DNA of 64,000 bases from Phoebastria nigripes (lineage: Eukaryota > Chordata > Aves > Procellariiformes > Diomedeidae): the NCBI GenBank assembly GCA_035582835.1, contig JAYKAV010003126.1, positions 315,706-379,705 of the forward strand, written 5' to 3'. The first letter of the stretch is position 1; each line of letters starts with the position of its first letter. The translations under genes and the position numbers were made by a program. Positions 50,690 through 60,808 of the stretch are shown here, one piece after another. Under the pieces are notes generated by a model that had not been told where the DNA came from, made no database searches, and saw only the letters and a program-made list of their open reading frames with translations.

Positions 50690-50816
50690 CGGGCGCTGTG
50701 TGAGGGAGCCGCGCCGCGCACCCAGCCCGTCAGTAACCGTCGCTGCTGGGGAGGAGGAGGCGGAGGAGGCGGCGGCGGCGGCGAGAGATTCTCCCACCCC
50801 CACCCACCGAGCTGAG
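50690..50816 (+). other. Predicted untranslated first exon of an unidentified gene
   Basis: The island ends with GAGCTGAG followed by GTGAGG, a consensus splice donor at 50,816/50,817, immediately before the pyrimidine-rich sequence. No ATG occurs on the plus strand from about 50,030 to the donor, so this would be a non-coding leader exon with translation starting in an exon outside the window or unrecognised. A GGA/GGC triplet tract (about 50,750-50,782) lies inside it. The transcription start is only approximate. No second exon could be identified in the next 13 kb, which implies a long first intron. The gene cannot be named from this. Confidence 0.45.
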
Positions 50817-50834
50817 GTGAGGCCAGGGCAAAGC

Positions 50835-51050
50835 ATCCTCCTTTCTTCCCCTCATCCCTTCCTCCCTTTCATCCTCCCCCCCTCCCCGAGCTCCTTCCTT
50901 TCATCCTTCTTTCCTTATCCTCCTTCCCCCTTATCTCGCCTTCCCCTCATCCTTCCTTGCGCTTCCTGGTCCTCCTTTCCTTTCTTCTCTCCTTAGCCAC
51001 CTTTCTCCACTCCTTCCCATCCCCCAGACTCCTTCTCCCCGTGCCCACAT
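50835..51050 (+). repeat. Polypyrimidine (C/T) tract after the donor
   Basis: About 215 bp are almost purely C and T on the plus strand, with repeating TCCTT, CCTCC and TTCCCC units. Homopurine-homopyrimidine mirror-like stretches can form triplex DNA and are often found beside promoters. A further T-rich run follows at 51,083-51,122, and a purine-rich segment (GAGAGAAAGAGA) at about 51,150-51,172. Confidence 0.85.
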
Positions 51051-51479
51051 TTTGCACCCACCAGAAATAATAATCGTGCCTGCTTTTTTTTTTTTTTTTC
51101 TTCTTTCCTTCTTCCTTTTTTAAATGCAATTTTAATTCTCGCTCAGTGAAAGAGGGAGAGAGAAAGAGACAGAGTCGGTCACAGAGATAATCCCCTCTCC
51201 TTTAAAGAATGGATTTGAATTAATGGTCATTTTGTGGTGTGTGTATTATGGGAAGAGGGGGATTATATTTAGGGAAGAACAGAAAGGGTCAAAGGTGTGT
51301 TGTTTCACTTATTCATCTATTTACCTAGCATCACTTCGAGGTGAAACCTAGCTCTGTATTATTTTAAGTCTTTTTATTTTTTTAAATTATTTTCCTTTCT
51401 TCAGGCATCAGAGGTTTCTTCCTCCCTTTATCCATCCACTGTGCGTCTCTGTAATTTACAGTCGCTGCTGCTGCTGCTC

Positions 51480-51960
51480 TGATTGTCTCAGCCGGGAGCC
51501 GGCGGGGAAGGGGCGCGGGGAGCGGTGCTGTGCGGTGGGGAGGGGGCGGCGGCAGAAAGCACCTTCCTCCATCCCTTCCCTCTAGGCCTCTTCCAGGGTC
51601 TGAGAGCTTTCAAACCACCCGCTTCGTATCCCACCCAGAATCCAGCCCGAAAGGTGCCAGCTCCCGTCAAAGGATTTGCTCCGGTGGCAAAGAGTGAAAG
51701 TTTAAAAGGTGGCTTTGTCTTTACGTGGAGCGCGCTGGGGATGGCGAAAAGCTGCGTGGATGGTGGCTGAAAGGCGACGGCCAAAGTGTCTCGTTGCGTG
51801 GCTTCTGGAGTGGAAGAAGTTTTGCTTAGACGTGGTGGTGGTGGTGGTGGGGAGCGATGTGGCTGCTGCCAGACTCCCCTGGCTGCCTTGCCCGTTGGGG
51901 AGTTGGCGTTGTGGATGCGTGTGCTTAGGGGAGCATCAGTATGGCAAGGGTTCAAGAAAG
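51480..51960. promoter_or_regulatory. Second GC-rich shoulder of the promoter region
   Basis: GC and CpG content rises again about 650 bp downstream of the main island, with GCCGGCGGGG-type clusters at 51,497-51,555 and a GTG triplet run at about 51,833-51,851. A short CTG run lies at 51,465-51,478. It may be an alternative promoter or intronic enhancer. Open frames on both strands here have no recognisable domains. No clear splice donor decides whether it contains an exon. Confidence 0.5.
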
Positions 51961-52900
51961 TAACTTTGACATATTTACGGTGGGGTGTAGGTAGCACACA
52001 CCTGCTTCTCCCTAGATCGGAGGGGTGAATGTACTCCCTCGTGTCTCGCCGGTTGTGTGCGATGCCTGTTTTCTTTTTAAGGTGATGCTCCGTCAGTTGA
52101 AATGATCAGTTGGCGGTTGTATTTCCCTATTCATCAGTTGTGTAGTGGCAGAACGTTTATTTGGTTGTTAGCATGCTTCAGACAATTTCAGCCTTTTTAA
52201 GCTTCCGTTTGCTGAATTACAAGTTTGTTTATACTTCATCGGGATAGATAGGTTTCAAAACCCCTGTTATTTTAGAAATCTATAGATACCACAGCAGCCG
52301 ATACTATAGCAGAACTCTATCAGCCTCGATAATGTTAAACCACGCGTGTTATACGCTATCTTGGCATGTATTCCGTAAGAAATGTTGATTCTGTTAACTT
52401 GTCAAGATTGCAGCGAATGCTGTGTGTTTTGGAGTACAGGGTAGGTAAGCGGCATAAATAGGAGTGTTCTCAAATGACGTTGCTGATGCGAACAACAGAT
52501 CTTACTGGCTTTGTGGCTATTACAATGCTGCTGGTTTTCCTTTTTACCTATAGTGTCTATGATTGATATTATGTATTGTATCAGGCTTTTTAATACTCCA
52601 GGTCAAACAGAATTCTTTCTAGAGGAGAAAAAGTACTGACCTGAAGGATGAACTTTTGCACTCAATTGTGTAAATCGTTGTTTACAGAAATACCACCTCA
52701 GCTGTGTAGAAGATAGCTGTAANTCCATTAATGGCTTTGTTGATGACAAAAGCCTCAACAGGAAAGCTCCAGTGTCACTTGAGCCCTTACATGGAAGTGC
52801 AACCCTAATTTATGCAGATTTATGAAAGCTTTTTTTTTTAATATTAATGTTGAGCAGGTATTGTACTACTGAAATGCCTTTGAACCACTGAAAACCATGA
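51961..52900. other. Intronic-type non-coding sequence
   Basis: No exon, RNA or transposon is recognised. The sequence returns to the AT-rich composition of the rest of the window. An N lies near 52,723 and a T run near 52,831-52,839. Confidence 0.5.
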
Positions 52901-54720
52901 GTATTCATAGACTGAGACTTTAAAACCAAAGGAAGCAATTAGGTCTTCTGCTCTGACCCCTTGACTAGTATAGTCAGTTGGATTTTATCCGGTTACTTTT
53001 GAGCGCAATAACTTGCATTTGGCCGAAACATATTTTCCAGAAAAATTGGAATTTTGATCAGAAGACAGTAAGAGGTGGAGAATCTGCTGTTTATTAAGTT
53101 ATTTGGCTTCAGCTTCCAGTCGCTGGTTACCGATGTGCCTTTCTCCACTATGCTAAAGAACTCAAAGTATTTTCTTACCATGGAGGTATTTATCTACTGT
53201 AACCTAGTAATCCTTCTCTTTTTTTATTAGAAAAAAACCCAAATGGTCTAAAATACTTTAAATTCGTCACTGCGTGCATTTTCCTCACAACTCGGTTTCT
53301 GTGGCTTTTTTTCCAAATCCACTTTCCCAGCATTTTTATGAAAACGTGAGCTGGGTACAGCATGCCAATGCCTTGTCTCAGGAGTGTTTTGTGAGTTTAA
53401 ATATTACCTCTCTAGTGTTACTTTCCTGTTTATACATCGCATTTACATATTAACCCTTCATCTGCAGCGCTGCATTTTGATCTCCTTTTCACTGGGTACG
53501 CTCTCTGTGGCAAACCCTTTGCAGGACTGTTTCTTTCCACAAGAGTTCATCATTCTATAGACTAGCATGTGTTTCTGGATTGTAGCTTTATAACTTTGTA
53601 CATGGCTTTTTTTAGGAATGTTTTGTTTCTAGCATAGGTTGAATATACCAAACATTCCTGATTGCTTTTTGTAACTGATTTATCTCAGTTATGTAGCACT
53701 CTATCAATTTATAACTTGTGCAAATTTTGTCACGATTGATTGTGTAGACTTACAAATAATTGAAAAAGTGTTTCGTGGTAGTGGCTCCACCTTTGGGGAA
53801 CCCCACGTTAATCTGCGTTATGTTGTGATGCGTTCTTCTCGAAAGCTGTTTTTTTTCTTTTTGAGATGTCACTTAACCAGTTCTTGACCTGTTTAATTGG
53901 TGCTATTTTGTTGTCAGGCTGTCATAGAATACTACACCACGTGCCGCAGGAGTTTATACATGCATACGGATNTTTTTACCAATTGGAAGTATCAACTGTA
54001 TCAAAGAATAAAATCAGATTAATTTAAGAAGATCTGTTTTCATTAATTTTGCTTCCTATTATTTGTTATATAGCTCTNATATATCAGTTGAATCTCATAT
54101 AATTTTGTTGAAATTATTGTTTTGCTATTTGAATGCTGCCATCATTCTAACCTTCCTATAGCTATAAACACAGTCTCACTAGCTCTTTTAGAGTATGGTT
54201 GTAACATTAGCGTTCATTCAGACTTCTGAAATTTTCCTGGTATTTTCAGAATTGCTAAAAATTCATTTTGGTGGAATAGACACCTCCTTGGACACTTTTG
54301 TGAGAACCCTCTTCNATGGTGATCTTTGGTCCTGCTGATCAAAAATGCATTGCAAAGTAATACTGTTTCAACATTGTACTTGTAATGGATTGAAGTAGTA
54401 ATTCATCAGTCTCATGAGGTACCAGCAAATCATCTCAATTCTTTACGAATGCAGAATTACTTATTGAATGTATCTGCCCTTTTGCACTATTAGTGTAGAT
54501 CAGANTCCCTGTTTAGTAGCACACCTGTGTAAGGGCTAGGATTTCTTTTGTTCTTACACATCTCACCTGTCCCTTTTTTTTCCTGTTGCCAAGAAATGTC
54601 TTCATCCTTACCTATCAACTTTTTACACTTACTGATTCAAAAAGTGTGTAATTTTTTATCCCTTAATACTTTTTTTTCTCATTATTTATGGCTTCTTACT
54701 TCTAATAGCAGTATTTATCG
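52901..54720 (-). mobile_element. Long old CR1 LINE copy, antisense
   Basis: The plus strand reads as the reverse complement of an old CR1 lineage over about 1.8 kb. Landmarks in order are 'tattcatagactg' (52,902), 'ataacttgcatttgg' (53,008), 'ggcttcagcttccagtcgctgg' (53,104), 'tgcctttctccacta' (53,135), 'attacctctctagtgttac' (53,402), 'ggggaaccccac' (53,795), 'atcaaagaataaaatcagatta' (53,999), 'cagacttctgaaattttcctgg' (54,219), 'ggtcctgctgatcaaaaatg' (54,327) and 'gaatgtatctgccctttt' (54,466). These correspond to the 3' untranslated region through the reverse transcriptase towards the endonuclease side. No open frame survives. It would lie in the predicted first intron, antisense to that transcript. 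Confidence 0.75.
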
Positions 54721-55011
54721 AAATCTGTTTTGTTGCCAAATTGTAGTAGTTATGACAATGCCTTCTAGGTGTTACATGCTGTCTGAACATGTGAGTATGA
54801 GATTTTTTTTTTTTTTTTTTTCTGTGTACAACGACACAGCCATACAATTTATTACATTTCAGAGCAGAGTAGGCTTTTGCTTTTAATATAGCATGTTTCA
54901 AGGCTTGGCTAAAGAAAGCTAAGCTCTTTATTTATTTTCTCCATACTTTGTTCATAGGCAGTACAAAGCATAGGACATACTTTGGTTTTAGATATAATAC
55001 CAAATGGTATT

Positions 55012-55098
55012 GGAAATATGAAGGGCAAGTATACAGAAATAAATAATACAATATGTAGTTGGAAATATGAAGGGCAGGCATACAGAAATAAAGCATAA
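55012..55098. repeat. Tandem duplication with 49-bp period
   Basis: GGAAATATGAAGGGCA begins at 55,012 and again at 55,061, each time followed by a nearly identical TACAGAAATAAA segment. There are two copies with a few mismatches, so it is a moderately old local duplication. Confidence 0.85.
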
Positions 55099-56389
55099 CA
55101 ACATTAACCTAATAGTAATTGCAGTAGCATACTTAGGTCATAACTTGATTGGAGTTTTTGTGGCTCAGGTCTGTAGAAATTGTTCCTCTGAAGGTAATTT
55201 GAGGTAAGATGCAAGAAGAAGANATAAAAAGAACAGAATTGGAGGGGAAGATGAAAGTGACAAAAAGATTTAGAGGCTAGCTAAGAGCTGCTTCTTGACT
55301 AAAATAAACTTGTTTATTTTGTATAAACATACCCTTTGTTAGGATAAACTTTCCTGAGGAATTAGATAAACAATAAAGTGTATCAGTTGACCAGCGAGAA
55401 CTTTCCCAAGGCACGGCTTCCAACACAGCAGGCTTCTGCAGGAAGCAGAAGTGGCTGAGACTCTAGTTCCTCTGTGGAGCTCCGTTATTGATGGGTAAGG
55501 TCCTCCAGCTGTATCAACACCACCGTGAACCTGACTGGGATCAAACTGCTTCTAAGTCTAGCATGCTTTGAGCATTGTTGGAAACTAAAGAGACAAAACT
55601 GTTCAAGACTGCTGTAACGAGTAAGTCGAAGAGATGACAACAAAGAACAGAAACCAGGTTTTGGCCTATTACAAGAAGTGGTTAATAACTAAGTTATTCT
55701 TGTATTCCAGCTTCTTACTGTCTTATGGGAATTCATAATACATCTAATTATATCTCAAAGAGTGATAGCACTATTGTTTTGAGCCTTCAGTTGGGCAGGC
55801 TCAGCACTCTATGGACGTAAATGAATTTTGTCTCAGGTTTCTGGATAAAAGCTCTACATCTCAGTTTTCTAAATGGTTTCAACATCATACGTGANCCATT
55901 GGGAGAGTACGAAGATATCTGGTTCCAAACAACGGTTGTATACAAGAAGGCATTCTTGAAAGTTTTCAAACAGTAAGATAGGTTGAAGTCATATTTACAT
56001 AACAAAACATCAGGTGCTCTAGGAAATGAACTTCTTGTGAGCATCACTTACCAGTACAGTTGGTTGAAAATCAGGATTTTCATGTTATGGAAAATCCTCG
56101 TCTTTGGGAATAGTGTTTTATTTTGGGTTGTAACAAGGGGGTGAAGTTTAAAATTTCCAGCAAAATGAGAATTATTTCCCCAAGTAGGAATATCACTACC
56201 CCCCACCAACCCCCAATATACATATTTTGTTTCAAATTTCATATCCTGTCATCAGACAAAGCATTTTGACTTTATGGGGAGCAGGAGGAAGGCTTTTCAA
56301 TAGTTTTTCATTGGATGTGTTGACAAAGCACACCTTTCTTTGAAGTACTTTTACTCTGCTAAATCAGCATTTCTGACAGCAAGTTGTGN

Positions 56390-56422
<33 letters not shown>
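56390..56422. repeat. Poly-T tract
   Basis: A run of 33 T preceded by an N at 56,389. The true length is uncertain for the same reason as the other homopolymers. Confidence 0.95.
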
Positions 56423-58729
56423 CCTTTGGAATATTGTTTGGCTGGCTACACTTTTCAGTCACATCACCCCTTGCATTAGTATTCTAGTATTGAGAACAGT
56501 AGAGAAACATTTTCAACATTGCTGCAGAGACTGCCCAAGTTTTCAGGCTTCTTAAGTAATGAGAATTATTCGGTTAAATGAAGCTGAATCCTGTAACAGT
56601 AAGAACATCTCACAGGGTTTTAATTTGAGAGGTAAGAAAAATAGTAGATTTTGCAGTTATACAAAAGAATCTCTGTATTTAGAGTATTTTAAAGCTATTT
56701 TTATAGATATTCCAATCTGTTGTTATCACTGGTGTTATAATAATTGTGTGACTCTCTCCTGTGTACTTGTCCTTTTCTTTGAAGCTATGTATTTTGAAAA
56801 CAAGTATATGTTACATTATGCTTAAAGTAGACAAGAATATTAGAACAGAAGACAATTTGAATAGAAGTGGAACTTAAATTCTGAATGCGCTTTCATAAGC
56901 AGAAAGTAGAAGTGGTTTCGGTCAGGCTAGGCTCCCAGTCGCCCAGGTGACTTCTGCAAATGGGACTTATGCTTTTAAGTTACTTAAGGCTTCTTGTAAA
57001 GGGATTAATCAGTTTGTCCTTTTCTACAACTAGTCAACTTTAATTTTTAATACTCTATTATTTACTAACAAAAGCCACCCCTCCATATTCCATTGAATCT
57101 GTCTTTATGGAAATTCTCCATTAAAGCCCATTCAGCACAGCAGGGGCAGCTAAATCTCTCAGTTCTCTAAGTTTTACTTATAAGAAATGGATCAATTGGA
57201 AATATTTTATTCCTTATATTTTAAATGCAGAAACTGTGTCCATCCTGTGCAGAGCTGAGAAAACTACTTTTATCAGTTCTCTAAATCTTTTCAGACATCA
57301 AAAGAAACTCCAAAAGACCTCTTCCTAAAGACTTAACTTTCAAGTTAGATTATGGAGTAGAAATACTACTACAAAATTTCAGTAAGCACTGGTTTTATTT
57401 CTGTTGTAGTATCATGTTAGTAGCAATAGTTGTGTCCTTTCCAAAGGAACCATGTTAACAAACATGAATAAAACCTCTTGAAAAGTGACGTAAAAATATT
57501 TGCAGTTTTAACTTGCTCAAATAATCTGAGGCAGACATATTTATCTGATGAGTTTTTTTTTTTTTTTTCTCCTTTGCTACCTCTGGAAAAACATTCTGTT
57601 TTTTGCTGCTTGGTCTAGTAAGATGTCCTCTTTAAAGTTGTTCTGTAACTGTTGAGTAAATTTAGAGATTTCTGTAAATAAATAATAGTATTAAGTAAAT
57701 GAATGAATATAAATAAATAGATAATAGGTGTGATGTTCTCTGTCATTAAATATTATCTTCCTTGAATGTTTATTGAATGGTCTCTCTTTCTGATATAAAA
57801 TATGATCAGCTGTGATAAGCTACCCATGGTTAATTCTTCATGTGAGTTCATATCTGAACCATTACACGTCCCCCACTGGACGTGCAATATTGCATCTGTA
57901 AGCAAGATGGGGCTAATGCACGGAGGTGAAGTTTGTTTATGGCCAGTGTTGTGTAATACAACATCTGATTATTTTGTTAGATAAAAGAACCATAATACAT
58001 ATTTCCTGTTAAGATGACTAGATCTCATGCTTAAACTCCTGGAAGCAAAAGCTGCAGTTGCTTTAACATATGCCACTATATTTATTGAGAAACTTTTAAT
58101 ATAGAACCCAATTACTTTTTTTTTTTTCCCTGCATCTCTGTAAAAAATCATGTGATGAAAGTGGTTATTTCAGTTTTTACCAAAATAGAAGAGGATTGAT
58201 TATAACTTTTTAAAGTTGTGCCAGAATATTTCAGTAAAATAAATTGTATCATCTGTGCTTGATTTTGATAGAGAATTTATCAAAACTCTTCATAAATGGT
58301 TATCCGATGGTTACAAATGTTGACCGTTTAGATAACAAAAGACTGCTCAGTCTTTCAAGGAAAGGTATAATAGATAACAACTAAAATTTTAAGTGAGAAA
58401 CATCCAGAGTAGGAAGGATGCATGTTTTAAGTATCTCTTTTCTGCTTGTTTACAGATGATGATCAAAAAATACCTCCATCTTTTAGGGCCAGCAGTTCTT
58501 GCACATAGCCAAGCTTGGCTTTAAACAAATGTCATTTATTTTTCCTGTTGTTGATTAAGATTAGACTATCACTCATCAGCATTAACAGTCCTGTTTGAAA
58601 TAATTTAGTAGATTAAATCTGGAAGTAGGAGAATAGTTCTTCCGTTTGTAAAATATAGGAAAGCCGGTTAATTTAATTCTTGCAATTAAAATCCACAGGT
58701 GAATCTTTAAAATTAAGTTACAGAATTGC

Positions 58730-58790
58730 AAAGAAACAACTACCATTTGTTACCAGTTAGAAAGAAACAACTGCCTTTTGTTACCTAGTG
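58730..58790. repeat. Tandem duplication with 31-bp period
   Basis: AAAGAAACAACT starts at 58,730 and at 58,761, each followed by a C-containing variant of TTTGTTACC and then AG/TAG ends. There are two copies with few mismatches. Confidence 0.85.
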
Positions 58791-60781
58791 TTTTTTTTGA
58801 TTGGGGTCAAAGTGAGAGAGATTAATGTATTTTTATGGCAGCATATGAACTCATTTCTAGTTCTTATACAAATAGTCTTGAGTGCTTACTATAATCAAGT
58901 CAGAAATGCAAATTCAGAATTACAGCTGCTTAGTCTAATTTTAAACGTATCTATTATCTCTGTAATCTACATTTCCAGTGCTTAGATGCTATGCAGAAAT
59001 ACTTCTAAGAAAAATAAATTGTCAGGAAGTCCATGAATGAAGGAGGATGAGGCTGCGTAGGGGTAGAATAGGAATAAATAGATTCTCGTTGGCTCGGAGC
59101 ACTTGCCCCAGAAAGAAGTCAGGGGCCTCAGCAGTATGCAAAGCTGTCCCTTGTACTTGGGTGGGCTGCTCATGCTTTGTAAAATTCAAGGCTATTTCAT
59201 TCAGCTGACAAAATGTTTTGGACTTTTGGACTTGCTAAATATTGTTTCTGGGTCACATCTGATATCTAGCAAGAACAGGAACATTTGAGGGGAAAAAAAA
59301 AAAAAAAAGAGAAAAACTGTTGCTGTTTTATGATTTAATTTTACTTGCATGGCTTAGGGAGCATTCAGTGCATGGCTAAGACAGCCAGCATACTGGATCC
59401 CTGGATGCTTTAATCTGCTCTTGCACACTGAAAAGTTTTTAGGTGACTTGCATCCTTGAACAAGTCCTTTTTTTCTTTTATACTCAAATTCAAACCCTTG
59501 CATTCAGGCCTGAGCCCAGGGAATATTGGGTCAGTGCAGGTCAGCGTAATAGAACCGTACAGGTGCTTTCTAGGTGCTAAAGAGCAGTCGGGACACGAGT
59601 CCTGAGCAGGATTGTCTTCTACTCATGCTCCGTTTGTGTGAAAACCAGCATCAAACCTTATAGAAATTTTATCATTCCCCTGCATGCTTTCCTCACCTTC
59701 TAAATAACTTAAGTGCATTTCCAGAGTATTTTCTACACCATTACAAATACTTTTTGGCTTGCCTTGTTCTAATTCTGTATTTACTACCAACAGTATTTTT
59801 GTTTACAAATTCAGCCTAAGAACCAGAAAATATATGGGGTATCTATGTTCAATATTTACCTTCAGTTGGCAGGGTAAGAAATAGCATTTTATTATTATTT
59901 TTTATTGTATTTAATATATTTAATTATAATTGCCTTAATGTGTTCAGAGAAACTATCACCTTGCTTCTTGTGGAGTCTTCTTGGAATGCCAGCCAGAGGT
60001 GTTGTATGGTCCCAGATGATCTCAGACGCTGCAGCATAACCTAATTTACATGACAGGGTAATATGGAAGCATATGTTTTGTGCAAACATAGCCAAAAAGC
60101 CTTCAGAATTAATGTCTTGAAGTAGTTGAGAAAGCTGAGTGACTGTAGTAGCCATGGTGACTTTTTTTTTTTTGCTTTTAAGTAGAAATACCGCTGATTA
60201 CTAGCCTTCATTACTAGCCTTAAGCTGGGTATCAGTTCAGCAAGCTACAAATTTGGTGGCAGCAAAAGAAAAATCATAGATGTGTGGACAGATTCAACAC
60301 ATGAAAAGCAGTGTGGTTTGGATGCAAAAATAGCAGGCTTGCAAACAAAATTAGGTTGAGAGCTGTAATGATGACACAGATGCTTTTTTGAGGCTCTGCA
60401 CTCCATGTTCTCCTTGTTTGCTACTAGTTTTAGAACTGTGTTGCTTGACAGGTGCTGAAGTTGTACCCTTTAGCTCAGATGCTGTGAGAGACTGACTTTG
60501 GACTGACAGATTCTTCCAAACTTGGTTGCATCCTAAGGGTGGAGACAGCTTAACTTTATTTTAATTGTTTTATGGCTTTTGGGTTCACGAGAATGATGCT
60601 GAGATGCACTGACAATATGAGTGTGTTCAGGTCTCCTATCAGCCTAATGAGTTTATTTTTGCCAGGTGGTTGACAGTCAGCCAAAAGAAACAAAAAAAAT
60701 TACATAGCCCAAGAACAGCTTCTTGGCTGGTTTTCCATAAAAAGATCAGTCAGGAGGAAGGGGAAACACTAGAGATGACGA

Positions 60782-60808
60782 TTTTTTTTTTTTTTTTTTT
60801 TTTTTTTT
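60782..60808. repeat. Poly-T tract
   Basis: A run of about 27 T with no recognisable retrocopy attached. Confidence 0.95.

Larger units (their letters stand above)
49880..50830. promoter_or_regulatory. CpG-island promoter, TATA-less
   Basis: About 950 bp are extremely GC-rich with abundant CpG in an otherwise AT-rich window, the usual mark of a constitutive vertebrate promoter. GC-box-like repeats crowd 50,650-50,690, just upstream of the predicted first exon. An NRF1-like GCGCAGGCGCGC lies near 50,544-50,555 and a partial YY1-type CAAGATGG at 50,022-50,029. No TATA box is seen. Open frames of up to 248 codons here are proline/alanine/arginine/glycine-rich, overlap on both strands and mostly start at non-ATG codons. 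They are compositional artefacts. Confidence 0.9.

Noticed and set aside
50069..50815. 248-codon plus-strand open frame through the CpG island
   Set aside because: It starts at GTG, not ATG, is almost pure Pro/Ala/Arg/Gly/Ser, and long frames exist on both strands in the same place. GC-rich DNA lacks stops; no domain is visible.
54548..54886. 112-codon plus-strand frame with hydrophobic stretches
   Set aside because: It lies largely in the antisense old CR1 copy and a poly-T run, which encode the Phe-rich segments.
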